In this document: one piece after another, positions 40,156-49,327 of the stretch
Position numbering within the stretch: the stretch's first letter is position 1
Layout of the letters: each line of letters opens with the position of its first letter
DNA from: Massilia solisilvae
GTDB lineage: Bacteria; Pseudomonadota; Gammaproteobacteria; Burkholderiales; Burkholderiaceae_D
Length of the DNA: 64,000 nt
NCBI RefSeq assembly: GCF_024753215.1
Contig: NZ_JANUGV010000006.1
Coordinates: forward strand, 124,001 to 188,000
Direction of reading: 5' to 3'
Notes under the pieces: model-generated
Databases searched by the model: none
Told to the model about the DNA's origin: nothing
Seen by the model: only the letters and a program-made list of their open reading frames with translations
Made by a program: the position numbers and the translations under genes

Positions 40156-42357
40156 ATGATCAAGTTGTCCAGGATGCACCAGCGCGTACTGCTGGCGGTG
40201 ACTGCCGCCATGCCGGTAGGCGTGGCTGTCGCCCAAACCACCGCCGCACCGGAACTGCAGCAAGTCACCGTGACCGCGCAGCGCCGCACCGAGAATATCA
40301 AGGAAGTGCCGGTGTCCGTCACCGCCATCAAGGGCGAGAAGCTCGATGTGCTGGTGTCCGGCGGCGACGACATCCGCCTGCTGGCCGGCAAGGTGCCGAG
40401 CCTGAACGTCGAATCGTCCAACGGCCGTACCTTCCCGCGCTTCTACATCCGCGGCTACGGCAACACCGACTTCTCGAACTTCGCCTCGCAGCCGGTCTCG
40501 CTGGTGGTGGACGACGTGGTGCAGGAAAACCCCATGCTCAAGGGCTTCCCGATCTTCGACGTGGCCGCCGTCGAAGTGCTGGCCGGCCCGCAGGGCACGC
40601 TGTTCGGCCGTAACACCCCGGCCGGCGTGGTCAAGTTCGAATCCGAGAAGCCGCACCTGAAGAAGCTCGAGGGCTACTACAACCTGTCGTACGGCACCCG
40701 CGGCACCGCCAACGTCGAAGGCGCGGTCAATGTGCCGCTGTCGGACAAGTGGGCCATGCGCGTGTCGACCCTGCGCCAGCACCGCGACAACTACGTCGAC
40801 AACTACGCCGACGTGGCCAAGACCCAGAAGACCGGCGAGCTCGATGGCTACAACGAACACGCCGAGCGCGTGCAGTTCCTGTACACCCCGAACGCCTCGT
40901 TCAGCGCCCTGCTGAACCTGCACCAGCGCGCCACCACCGGCAGCGCGCGCCTGTTCCGCGCCAACCTGATCAAGAAGGGCACCAACGACTTCGCCGACGG
41001 CGTGGACCTGGGCAGCCTGGTCAGCAACGGCCGCAACTTCCAGCACCTGGACACCAACGGCAGCAACCTGCGCCTGACCTGGGACCTGGGCCCGGTCAAG
41101 CTGTACTCGATCACCGGCTACGAGCACGTGGGCGACTACTTCAGCCGCGGCGACATCGACGGCGGCACCCCGGCCGGCCCGGGCTTCATTCCGTTCCAGG
41201 TCGAGACCGGCGGCTTCGTGCACGGCCTGCGCCAGTACACGCAAGAGTTCCGCGTCGAGTCCAAGCAGGTTGGCCCGATGAGCTGGCAGGCCGGCACCTA
41301 CTACTTCAACGAAGACGGCAAGGTCGGCACCAACAACTACAGCAGCGTGACCTGGGGCCAGACCTCGCACCTGGAAAGCCACCAGAAGAACACCGCATGG
41401 GCGGCCTTCGCGTCGGTGAACTACGCGCTGACCGATGACTTCACCGTGCGTGGCGGCGTGCGCTACACCGACGACAAGAAGCACTTCAACACCGTCGAAG
41501 CGCAGAACGTGGTGCAGGTGGGTCCGTCCTTCGTTGACGAGAGCAAGAGCAAGGTCAACTGGGACCTGTCGGGCACCTACAAGCTCAATCGCGACGTGAA
41601 CCTGTACGCCCGCGTGGCGACCGGCTTCCGCGCCCCGAGTATCGCCGCCGCCAACTCGTCGGTGCCGATCACCGTGGCCGACGCCGAGACCATCACCTCG
41701 ATCGAAGGCGGCATCAAGGCCGACCTGTTCGATCGCCGTGCACGCGCCACGTTCTCGGTGTTCGACTACGACGTGAAGAACCAGCAGCTGACCGTGGTGG
41801 GCGGTAATTCCAACGTCACCAAGCTGATCAACGCGGCCAAGAGCCGTGGCCGCGGCGTCGAGTTCGACTTCGAGGGTAACATCGCCACTGGCCTGAAGGT
41901 CACTGCCGGCGGCAGCTACAACTTCACCGAGATCCGCGACCCGAGCCTGTCGGTCAACAAGTGCGCGCAATGCACCGTGCTGGACCCGGTCAACGCCGCC
42001 GGCCGCGTGGTCATCGACGGCAACCCGCTGCCGCAGGCGCCGAAGTGGATGCTCAACGCCACCGCGCGTTACGGCATCCCGATGGGCGACGGCGAGTTCT
42101 TCGTGTTCACCGACTGGGCGTACCGCAGCAAGATCAACTTCTTCCTGTACGAGGCTGCCGAGTTCTCGGGCAAGCCGCTGACCGAAGGCGGCCTGCGCGT
42201 GGGCTACACCTGGGACGCTGGCAAGTACGAGGTGGCAGCGTTCGGCCGCAACATCCTCGACCAGCGCCGCATCACCGGCGCCATCGACTTCAACAACCTG
42301 ACCGGCTTCACCAACGAGCCGCGTGTCTGGGGCGTGCAGTTCAAGGGCAATTTCTGA
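40156..42357 (+). CDS. TonB-dependent outer-membrane receptor
   Basis: A 733-residue receptor. A signal peptide (ends near AVAQTTAAPELQ) precedes a TonB-box-like VTVTAQRR, the plug domain (KEVPVSVTAIKGEKL through AVEVLAGPQGTLFGRNTPAGVV) and a long beta-barrel ending in RVWGVQFKGNF, with the expected terminal Phe. It takes up a ligand at the cost of the proton-motive force through TonB-ExbBD; the ligand cannot be told from sequence, and no partner transporter is adjacent. AGGGGAA upstream supports the ATG. A strong terminator follows. Confidence 0.92.
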   Translation: MIKLSRMHQRVLLAVTAAMPVGVAVAQTTAAPELQQVTVTAQRRTENIKEVPVSVTAIKGEKLDVLVSGGDDIRLLAGKVPSLNVESSNGRTFPRFYIRGYGNTDFSNFASQPVSLVVDDVVQENPMLKGFPIFDVAAVEVLAGPQGTLFGRNTPAGVVKFESEKPHLKKLEGYYNLSYGTRGTANVEGAVNVPLSDKWAMRVSTLRQHRDNYVDNYADVAKTQKTGELDGYNEHAERVQFLYTPNASFSALLNLHQRATTGSARLFRANLIKKGTNDFADGVDLGSLVSNGRNFQHLDTNGSNLRLTWDLGPVKLYSITGYEHVGDYFSRGDIDGGTPAGPGFIPFQVETGGFVHGLRQYTQEFRVESKQVGPMSWQAGTYYFNEDGKVGTNNYSSVTWGQTSHLESHQKNTAWAAFASVNYALTDDFTVRGGVRYTDDKKHFNTVEAQNVVQVGPSFVDESKSKVNWDLSGTYKLNRDVNLYARVATGFRAPSIAAANSSVPITVADAETITSIEGGIKADLFDRRARATFSVFDYDVKNQQLTVVGGNSNVTKLINAAKSRGRGVEFDFEGNIATGLKVTAGGSYNFTEIRDPSLSVNKCAQCTVLDPVNAAGRVVIDGNPLPQAPKWMLNATARYGIPMGDGEFFVFTDWAYRSKINFFLYEAAEFSGKPLTEGGLRVGYTWDAGKYEVAAFGRNILDQRRITGAIDFNNLTGFTNEPRVWGVQFKGNF

Positions 42358-42379
42358 GCCTTTTGACAGCGTGAATGGA

Positions 42380-42411
42380 AAAGGCCGCGATTTCCATCGC
42401 GGCCTTTTTTT
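42380..42411 (+). terminator. Rho-independent terminator after the TonB-dependent receptor
   Basis: Stem AAGGCCGCGAT/ATCGCGGCCTT with a TTCC loop, followed by a run of T. Confidence 0.92.
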
Positions 42412-42455
42412 ATCTTCGCTTTCCGCGAAAACTATTTATATCGTTACCCTTAAGA

Positions 42456-42560
42456 CCGTCGTTCCCGCGAAGGCGGGAACCCATAGGCACCGTGCGTCGT
42501 CAAGCTCTGTGTCGCAAGCCGGCAAACTCAGCATGGGTCCCCGCCTGCGCGGGGACGACG
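42456..42560. repeat. REP/BIME-like palindromic element, copy 3
   Basis: ACCGTCGTTCCCGCGAAGGCGGG hairpin on the left (split here: ACCGTCGTTCCC, then GCGAAGGCGGGAAC) and CCCCGCCTGCGCGGGG with GACGACG on the right, spaced by a segment with GGCAAACTCAGCATGGG, as in copy 1. It lies between the convergent TonB receptor and ExeM genes. Confidence 0.78.
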
Positions 42561-42575
42561 TTCGGAAGCTAACGC

Positions 42576-45500
42576 TTAGAACACCCCGCCGCCACCATCG
42601 GCAGCCAGCAGCCAGTTGCCGCGCACATGGTGGTCGGCGGTCAGGAAGCCCTGGCCCACCAGCGTCGCGACGCTCCAGTCGGACAGCAGCACCGTGTTGC
42701 CTCCCAGTGCGCCGCCCGTGATTGCCACCGCGTCCAGGCTGCCGTTGCCATCCAGGTCCACGTCGGCGAAGCTGAAGCCGTCCACCACGTGCGCCTGCTT
42801 GATGAACACCGACACGTCCGTGGCGCTGTCGGTGCCGGCGTAGCCGATCACGATTGTGTCCACCTGCGGCTTGAAGTCCAGCACCTTGTCCTTGCCCGAA
42901 TCGGCAGTGATGACGAAGGTGTCCGGGCCTTCGCCGCCGGTGAGCGTGTCGAAGCCGGCGCCGCCGACCAGGATGTCGGTGCCGTTATCGCCGAACAGGA
43001 AGTCCGCGCCGGCGCCGCCGAACAGCACGTCCTTGCCGTTGCCGCCGTGGAGCGAGTCCGAGCCGTCCAGGCCAATGGCCACGTCGTCGCCGTTGCCGCC
43101 GTTGTACACGGTGTCATGGCCGGCGGTGTCGGTGAAGGTGCCGGACTTGTTGCTGCCGTTGACGACCTGGTTGTCGCCAGCTTCCGTCACCGTGATGCTG
43201 ACGGTGACCGGCGCGCTGCGCCCGCCGTGGCCGTCGTCGGCCGTGTAGGTGAAGCTGTCCACCACCGATTTGCCGGCGGCGAGCAGGTCGAACGCGTCGG
43301 CGTCGGCCAGGTAGCGCACCTGGCCGTGGTCCAGCACCAGCGTCGCGCCCAGCGCCGAGTGGGCGTCGGCCAGCACGATCGACAGCGCGTCGCCGTCCAC
43401 GTCGCTGTCGTTGCCCAGCACGTTGATGGTCACCTCGGCGTCTTCCGCCACGCTGGCGCTGTCGTTGGCGGCCACCGGCGCATCGTTGACCGAGGCGATG
43501 GCCAGCTGTACCAGGGTTGCCGACGAGGCGCCGCCGAAGGCGTCGCTGGCGATGTAGGTGAAGCTGTCGGCGCCGTTGTAGTTGGCGTCGGCGTGGTATT
43601 CGAACGAGCCGTCCGCGCGCAGCGCCAGCGTGCCATGCGCCGGGCCGCTCACCAGCGCCACGTTCATCGCGTCGCCATTGATGTCGCTGTCGTTGGCCAG
43701 CACGCCGTGCAGCGCGTCGATCAACAGGCCCACGTCCTCGTCGGTGCCGTAGCTGGTGTCGGCAACGGTGGTGGGCGCATGGTTGATCAGCAGGCGCGAG
43801 AGCACCGGGTCGTGGTCGGTCGGGCTGGTGTCGTACGGCAGGTTGGTATTGACGTGCACGTCGTCGAACTGCGCGCTGGCGTACAGGTTGGTCGAGACCA
43901 GCAGGTGGTCGATCTGCTCGTTGTTGCCCTCGAAGGTGCTGGTGTAGCGGTCGGTCGCCTCCAGCTTCCAGATCAGGTTGGTCAGCCCACCGGTCTCGAG
44001 CTGCGTCAGCGAGGTTTCGAACTGCAGGCCGTTGAAGTCGCCGCCGACGACCACGTTCGCGTCCGGCTTGGTGGCCAGGATCTGCTGCACGAAGTCGCGC
44101 ACCGCCGTGGTCTGGTCGGTGCGGCGAGCGTCGCCCGAGATGTACGGCGGCTGGTCCACGCCATACAGCTCGTCGCTGCCCAGGCGCGAGTAGTTGTGGA
44201 TGCTGACGAAGGTGACTTCCTCGCCGTGGAACATGAAGTCCGCCACCAGCGGCTTGCGGCTGTTGGCGAACGAGTCGCCATTGGCCGGCGTGGTATCGGA
44301 CAGCAGGTGCACCGAGCCGGCCACGTAGCTGACGTGCTCCGGGTTATACAGGATCACGTTGCGGATGTTGCCGTTGGCCTGGCCGCCGGTCGAGTTCTCG
44401 CTGGTCGGGTCCACCGACACCCAGGCGTAGTGCGGGCCGCCGGCAGCGACGATGGCGTCGATCAGCTTGGCCACGGTCACGTCGGCCGACAGCACGCCGG
44501 TGCCAGTGCCGTTGCTGTCCTGGACTTCCTCGACACCGAGGATGTCCGGCGAGCCGAGGCTCACCGCCACGTCATAGCCGAGCGCGTCAAACTTCCACTG
44601 CGCGTCGTTCGGGTCCATGTTGGCCATATTGTAGGCGCCAACGGTCAGGTGGCCGGTGTCGCCCTTGAGCGCGGTGGTCTCGCTGCTGATCGCGATGCGC
44701 GACTGCACGGTCGGGGTGGCGACGGGAATCAGCTCGTAGTTGCCGTTGTAGTAGGACATGACGCCGGTGACGTCCCCCAGCAGGTCGCCGGTCTCGAACG
44801 AGGCCGTGTCCGCGCCCGCCGCGATGCCGCCGTTGCCGTAGATTTCGATGCGTTCCGGGTTGACGTCGGTGGCGCCGTGGGTGATGCCGCCGCGGTCGTT
44901 CATGCCGGTCGCGTGTGCGCCCAGGTCGGTCACCACGTAGGTCGCCTGCTGGTAGGTGTCGTCGATCACCTGCACGTTCTTGGCCGTGACCAGCATGCCT
45001 TCGAGTGATTCGTAGAAGTCGATGCCGTCGTGGCTCGGGTTGAACACGCCGAAGTTGTCGCTGTCGATGACTTCCGTGGGCGGCAGGCGGCCGCCTTCGC
45101 CGATGACGGTGGGGGCGACCACGTTGCCGCTGCTGATCACCGAGATATCCTGCACGTTCGACACTTCGGTGATGGTCAGGTTGTTGGTGCTCTTGCCCTT
45201 GAATTCGGTGACGGTGCCGTACACCTGTACCAGGTCGCCGGTGTGGACGGTGCTGCCCGGCGCGTACACGAACAGCGCGTCCGAGGTGGCGTCGATACCG
45301 TCGCCCTGCTGGTCCTGGATCCAGAACCCGCCGGCGGTGGCGCTGGGGTCGATCGCGGTGACCACGCCGCGCGTGATGACGAGCGCGCCTTCCATCGGCG
45401 AGCGGTGGCCCGCGCCCTGGATTTCGTAGGTGTGGGTAAGCGCGGCGACGGTGGAAAAGTCGATCGGGTTGCTGCCGGTGCCGCCGTAGGCATTGCCGGC

Positions 45501-46418
45501 CTTGTCGAGCACCGCGCCGGCGTCCACGCTCACGTGGTAGGTGGTGCCGATGTTCAGCGCGCTGGTCGGGTTGATGACGAGCTGCTGGCCGCTGACGCTG
45601 ACCTGGCTGGCGTCGGCCACATCGATCACGCGCACGTCGGCGGCGCCGTCGCTGATGGTGATCTTGCCGCTGCCCAGCGTGACCAGCTCGTTGAAGTTCA
45701 GGACCAGGTCGGCGTTGGGGCCGACGCCGATCGCGCCGTCCAGCGGGCTGGTGGAGGCCAGCTCCGGCGGCGTCGTATCGGGCGCCATCGCCTTGCTGGT
45801 CACCTTCAGGTTGTCCACGCCGATCCATTCGTCGGCGCCGAACGCGTCGGCCGTCAGCACACGGATCTCGACCTGCGACTGGTTGTTCACCGCCGCCGGC
45901 AGATCAAGCTCAAGATGGGTGACCAGGTTGGCCAGCGACGGGCCGGTCGAGGCGTCGGCCACGTAGCCGCCCGGGACGTTGGTCCAGGCGCCGCTGTCGC
46001 CCACGCGGTACTGCACCACGATCTGCTGGACGGCGTTGTCGCCGCTGCCGTCGATGTCGCGCAGGTCCACCGAGAAGTGCAGGTCCTGGCGGCTCGAAGC
46101 GTCCAGGTACAGCACCAGGTTCGGCGCCTGCGCCGTGCCCGAGCCCTGCAGCGCGACGGTGGGGTCGGCCAGTTTGGAAAATTCGGTGACGCCGCCCGTG
46201 GTGTAGGTGTTCGGGTTCGCCTGGTCCGGGTTCACGTTGACCACCGTGCTGTCGCCGGTCACCAGGCGCGCATCCTTGCCGCTCGATGCCAGGCCGTCGC
46301 CGCGGTAGCCCATGATGGACGGGACGCCGCTCCAGTCGTTGGCGGTGGTGATCAGGCTACTGTTGCTCCAGTCCTGGAAAAAATCCGAGTCCGACAGCTT
46401 GTAAAAAGTCTTCGACAT
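42576..46418 (-). CDS. ExeM/NucH-type extracellular nuclease with RTX repeats
   Basis: A 1280-residue multidomain protein, no Sec signal. In order: an N-terminal lectin-like region (1-205), an Ig-like module (about 215-320, TPPELASTSPLDGAIGV), OB-like domains (about 330-560, with GDLVQVYGTVTEFKGKST), an endonuclease/exonuclease/phosphatase domain (about 590-875) with GGDFNGL near 793 and TDHDPVLSRL near 869, two cadherin-like modules (about 880-1075, VLANDSDINGDAM), and RTX calcium-binding repeats (about 1100-1165, GGNGKDVLFGGAGADFLFG). ExeM-type enzymes degrade extracellular DNA. Type I secretion is inferred from the RTX block; no transporter is nearby. Divergent from the subtilase gene. Confidence 0.92.
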   Translation of the reverse strand: MSKTFYKLSDSDFFQDWSNSSLITTANDWSGVPSIMGYRGDGLASSGKDARLVTGDSTVVNVNPDQANPNTYTTGGVTEFSKLADPTVALQGSGTAQAPNLVLYLDASSRQDLHFSVDLRDIDGSGDNAVQQIVVQYRVGDSGAWTNVPGGYVADASTGPSLANLVTHLELDLPAAVNNQSQVEIRVLTADAFGADEWIGVDNLKVTSKAMAPDTTPPELASTSPLDGAIGVGPNADLVLNFNELVTLGSGKITISDGAADVRVIDVADASQVSVSGQQLVINPTSALNIGTTYHVSVDAGAVLDKAGNAYGGTGSNPIDFSTVAALTHTYEIQGAGHRSPMEGALVITRGVVTAIDPSATAGGFWIQDQQGDGIDATSDALFVYAPGSTVHTGDLVQVYGTVTEFKGKSTNNLTITEVSNVQDISVISSGNVVAPTVIGEGGRLPPTEVIDSDNFGVFNPSHDGIDFYESLEGMLVTAKNVQVIDDTYQQATYVVTDLGAHATGMNDRGGITHGATDVNPERIEIYGNGGIAAGADTASFETGDLLGDVTGVMSYYNGNYELIPVATPTVQSRIAISSETTALKGDTGHLTVGAYNMANMDPNDAQWKFDALGYDVAVSLGSPDILGVEEVQDSNGTGTGVLSADVTVAKLIDAIVAAGGPHYAWVSVDPTSENSTGGQANGNIRNVILYNPEHVSYVAGSVHLLSDTTPANGDSFANSRKPLVADFMFHGEEVTFVSIHNYSRLGSDELYGVDQPPYISGDARRTDQTTAVRDFVQQILATKPDANVVVGGDFNGLQFETSLTQLETGGLTNLIWKLEATDRYTSTFEGNNEQIDHLLVSTNLYASAQFDDVHVNTNLPYDTSPTDHDPVLSRLLINHAPTTVADTSYGTDEDVGLLIDALHGVLANDSDINGDAMNVALVSGPAHGTLALRADGSFEYHADANYNGADSFTYIASDAFGGASSATLVQLAIASVNDAPVAANDSASVAEDAEVTINVLGNDSDVDGDALSIVLADAHSALGATLVLDHGQVRYLADADAFDLLAAGKSVVDSFTYTADDGHGGRSAPVTVSITVTEAGDNQVVNGSNKSGTFTDTAGHDTVYNGGNGDDVAIGLDGSDSLHGGNGKDVLFGGAGADFLFGDNGTDILVGGAGFDTLTGGEGPDTFVITADSGKDKVLDFKPQVDTIVIGYAGTDSATDVSVFIKQAHVVDGFSFADVDLDGNGSLDAVAITGGALGGNTVLLSDWSVATLVGQGFLTADHHVRGNWLLAADGGGGVF

Positions 46419-46503
46419 GCAGTTTTCCCTCTGAGTGAAAGCGCGGCGCGCGGGTGGACGGACTGCCGTTGGCCGGTCTTTTGTCCGGTTGGTAAGGCGT
46501 TAA

Positions 46504-46532
46504 TTGTGCAATAAGTCTAGTGACGCACAATA
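46504..46532. promoter_or_regulatory. Inverted repeat in the exeM-subtilase divergent gap
   Basis: ATTGTGC and GCACAAT arms (46504-46510 and 46526-46532) with a 15-base spacer, in the AT-richer 364-bp gap between the divergent nuclease and subtilase genes. Its position near the nuclease start (46418) would allow a regulator to act there. The rest of the gap shows no gene. Confidence 0.35.
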
Positions 46533-46782
46533 ATATTTTTTTGGAAACGAATGCCCATAGTTATGCATATATAGTTACCGAATAACAACTGATGGCATAC
46601 GGAAAGATTTTGTCGCGTTTACATGACGGACGTGTGAATCCCGAGGCGGCGGAGTTATCGTTCAGTTACCTCGGGAAAATTTTCTGTTGCAATCGCCGCG
46701 AATCCACCTTGAGTTGCCCGCGTGCAAGCGGATTGAGCTGTAGGCTTTGCGCTGTTTTCTGCACGTAACAGCGAGGAGTCTC

Positions 46783-48582
46783 ATGAACCGGTTTCATCCG
46801 TCATTGTTGAAGTTTTGCGCGGCTGCCCTGATCGGCACCGGCTTGCTGGCCGGCCTGGCCCACGCGCAGCAGGCTGCGCCCGCGCACAGCGTGCCGTTCG
46901 TCGCCCAGACTGACCGGCTGATCGTCAAGTACAAGGACTCCGTCGCCAACGGCAAGGGACCGGCCCAGGCTGCGCCGATCAGCGTCGCGCGCCGCGCCAT
47001 CCTGGACCGTGCGGGCCAGCAGTTCGGCTTGTCGATGAAGCTGTTGCACACGATCGGCACCGGCGCCCACGTGATGCAGCTGGAGCGCAAGCTGGCGCTC
47101 GAGGATGTCGCCAGGCTGGCGGCCGAGCTGGGGCAGCGTGACCCGAGCGTGGAGTACGCCGAGCCGGACCGCATCCTGACCGCGCAGTTCATCCCCAACG
47201 ACCCGCAGTACACCAACCAGTGGGACCTGTATGAAGCCACCGCCGGCATGCGCTTGCCGGCAGCCTGGGACAAATCGACTGGCGCCGGCATCAACGTGGC
47301 CGTGATCGACACCGGCTACCGTCCGCATGCCGACCTGCAGGGCCAGATCCTGCCCGGCTACGACTTCATCACCAGCAGCACCATCGCCAACGACGGCACC
47401 GGCCGCGACAGCGATGCCAGCGACCCGGGCGACTGGACCGTGGCCGGCGAATGCGGCAGCGGCGTGCCGGCCCAGGACCAGAATTCGAGCTGGCACGGCA
47501 CCCACGTGGCCGGCACCATCGCGGCGCTCACCAACAATGGCGTGGGCGTGGCGGGCGTGGCCTACGGCGCCAAGATCGTGCCTGCGCGCGTGCTCGGCAA
47601 ATGCGGCGGCTACACCTCGGACATCGCCGACGCCATCATCTGGACCTCGGGCGGCGCCGTGGCCAACGTGCCGGCCAACGCCAACAAGGCGCGCGTGCTC
47701 AACCTGTCGCTGGGCGGCAGCGGCACCTGCGACAGCACCACGCAAAACGCGATCAACAGCGCGCGCTCGCGCGGCGCGGTGGTGGTGGTCGCGGCCGGCA
47801 ACTCGAACACCAACGTCAGCAACGCGACCCCGGCCAACTGCCAGGGCGTGATCGCGGTGGCGGCGGTGGGACGCAGCGGCGGCAAGGCCTCGTATTCGAA
47901 CTACGGCACGCTGGTGGACGTGGCGGCGCCGGGCGGCGACTCGGGCGCCGGCATCCTGTCCACGCTGAACTCGGGCACGCGCGCGCCGGCATCGGACAGC
48001 TACGCGTACTACATGGGCACCTCGATGGCCACGCCGCATGTGGCGGGCGTCGTGGCGCTGATGCTGTCCAAGAATCCAAGCCTGACCCCGGATGACGTGG
48101 AGGCCAAGCTCAAGTCGACCGCGCGCGCCTTCCCGGCCGCGTGTTCGGGCTGCGGCGCCGGTATCGTCGATGCAGCGGCCGCGGTGACGGCAGCCATCGG
48201 CTCGACCACCACCACGCCGACCCAGAACGAAGCCGAGCCGAACAACACGCTGGCGAGCGCGAATGCGGTGGCCACCAGCGGCACCACGGTGAACGGCACC
48301 ATGGGTTCGACCACCGACGACGACTATTTCGTGGTGCAGCTCCCGGCCGGCAAGACGCTCAGTTCCACGCTCGCGATGGGGACCAGCACCGCCGACTACG
48401 ACCTGTACCTGTACAACAGCGCGGGCACGCTGCTGGCAAGCAGCACCAACGGCGCAGGTTCGACCGACGCGATCGCGCGCGCCAATACGGGCACGACCAC
48501 GGCAGCCTTCTACCTGCGCGTGCATTACTACGGCGGCGCCACCGGCTCCACCGGCAAGTACACGCTCAAGCTAAGCTGGTAA
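46783..48582 (+). CDS. Exported S8-family subtilisin-like serine protease
   Basis: A 599-residue secreted protease. Signal peptide MNRFHPSLLKFCAAALIGTG up to AHAQQ, an inhibitor-like propeptide (about 40-150, RLIVKYKD...VEYAEPDRI), then the subtilase domain with Asp176 (VAVIDTGY), His238 (SWHGTHVAGT) and Ser414 (GTSMATPHVAG). A pre-peptidase C-terminal beta-sandwich domain (about 500-599) starts with NEAEPNNTLASAN. Cys residues in GECGSG and GKCGGY suggest disulfides. It degrades extracellular protein. GAGGAG precedes the ATG. A strong terminator follows. Confidence 0.95.
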   Translation: MNRFHPSLLKFCAAALIGTGLLAGLAHAQQAAPAHSVPFVAQTDRLIVKYKDSVANGKGPAQAAPISVARRAILDRAGQQFGLSMKLLHTIGTGAHVMQLERKLALEDVARLAAELGQRDPSVEYAEPDRILTAQFIPNDPQYTNQWDLYEATAGMRLPAAWDKSTGAGINVAVIDTGYRPHADLQGQILPGYDFITSSTIANDGTGRDSDASDPGDWTVAGECGSGVPAQDQNSSWHGTHVAGTIAALTNNGVGVAGVAYGAKIVPARVLGKCGGYTSDIADAIIWTSGGAVANVPANANKARVLNLSLGGSGTCDSTTQNAINSARSRGAVVVVAAGNSNTNVSNATPANCQGVIAVAAVGRSGGKASYSNYGTLVDVAAPGGDSGAGILSTLNSGTRAPASDSYAYYMGTSMATPHVAGVVALMLSKNPSLTPDDVEAKLKSTARAFPAACSGCGAGIVDAAAAVTAAIGSTTTTPTQNEAEPNNTLASANAVATSGTTVNGTMGSTTDDDYFVVQLPAGKTLSSTLAMGTSTADYDLYLYNSAGTLLASSTNGAGSTDAIARANTGTTTAAFYLRVHYYGGATGSTGKYTLKLSW

Positions 48583-48600
48583 GCTCCGGCACGGCAAACG

Positions 48601-48628
48601 AAAACGCGGCCGCCTGGCCGCGTTTTTT
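48601..48628 (+). terminator. Rho-independent terminator after the subtilase gene
   Basis: Stem AAAACGCGGCC/GGCCGCGTTTT with a GCCT loop followed by T residues. Confidence 0.92.
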
Positions 48629-48653
48629 ATTGCGGCTGGCAGACGCTGGCTGG

Positions 48654-48741
48654 ACGCGTGGGCAGGAAACCTGCCCACCCTACGCGACATGCATGCTGCG
48701 TGCCGCTGTAGCGTGGGCGGGTTTCCCGCCCAGGCGTTCAA
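48654..48741. repeat. TAGGGTGGGC-family palindromic element
   Basis: ACGCGTGGGCAGGAAACCTGCCCACCCTACG-like segments (ACGCGTGGGCAGG, CCTGCCCACCCTACG) followed by GCGTGGGCGGG/CCCGCCCAGGCGTTCAAC. It lies between the subtilase terminator and the GNAT gene, a tandem rather than convergent setting. Confidence 0.75.
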
Positions 48742-48808
48742 CCACGGCATGCCTGAACGCATCGGCCGATGCTGGACACGCACAAGCTTGTTCCGTAAGC
48801 TGGGCCAG

Positions 48809-49327
48809 ATGGAACAGCTCATCATCCGCACGCTCGAACCACATGACTGGCCGGCCTGGCGCGCCATCCGGCTGCGCTCCCTCGCCGATTCGCCCGATGC
48901 CTTCGGCAGCACGCTGGCCGAAGAGCAGGCGCGTCCCGCCGAGACCTGGGCCGCGCGCCTGTCCGCGGCGGCCGCATCCGGAAACGACCGGCCGCTCGTG
49001 GCCGAGGCGGGCGGCGTCCCGGTCGGCCTGTTGTGGGCCAAGCGCGATGCCGCCGACGCTGCGGTGGTGAACCTGTTCCAGGTATGGGTTGCGCCCGAAA
49101 GCCGTGGCTGCGGCGTGGGCACGTCGCTGCTGCGCGAAGCGATCCGCTGGGCGCGCTCGACCGATGCGCGCGCCGTGCAGCTTGGTGTCGCACAAGGCGA
49201 CACGCCGGCCATGCGGCTGTATGCGCGCGCAGGCTTCCGCCCAGTCGGTGCTCCCGAGCCGCTGCGTCCGGGCTCGGTGCTGCTGTCGCAGGCCATGCGG
49301 CTGGCCCTGGACGTGGGGGAACCCTAG
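48809..49327 (+). CDS. GNAT-family N-acetyltransferase
   Basis: A 172-residue protein with the GNAT fold: N-terminal IIRTLEPHDWPAWRAIRLR, acetyl-CoA motif A QVWVAPESRGCGVGTSLLREAI and the C-terminal NTPAMRLYARAGF-like segment (QGDTPAMRLYARAGFRPVG). The substrate is unknown. ATG at 48809 fits the family N-terminus; upstream sequence is repeat-derived. The last four bases overlap the convergent ccoG gene. Confidence 0.9.
   Translation: MEQLIIRTLEPHDWPAWRAIRLRSLADSPDAFGSTLAEEQARPAETWAARLSAAAASGNDRPLVAEAGGVPVGLLWAKRDAADAAVVNLFQVWVAPESRGCGVGTSLLREAIRWARSTDARAVQLGVAQGDTPAMRLYARAGFRPVGAPEPLRPGSVLLSQAMRLALDVGEP

Noticed and set aside
42627..45008. A 793-residue plus-strand frame opposite the ExeM gene
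   Set aside because: Same kind of shadow; it is the complement of a clearly identified multidomain nuclease.
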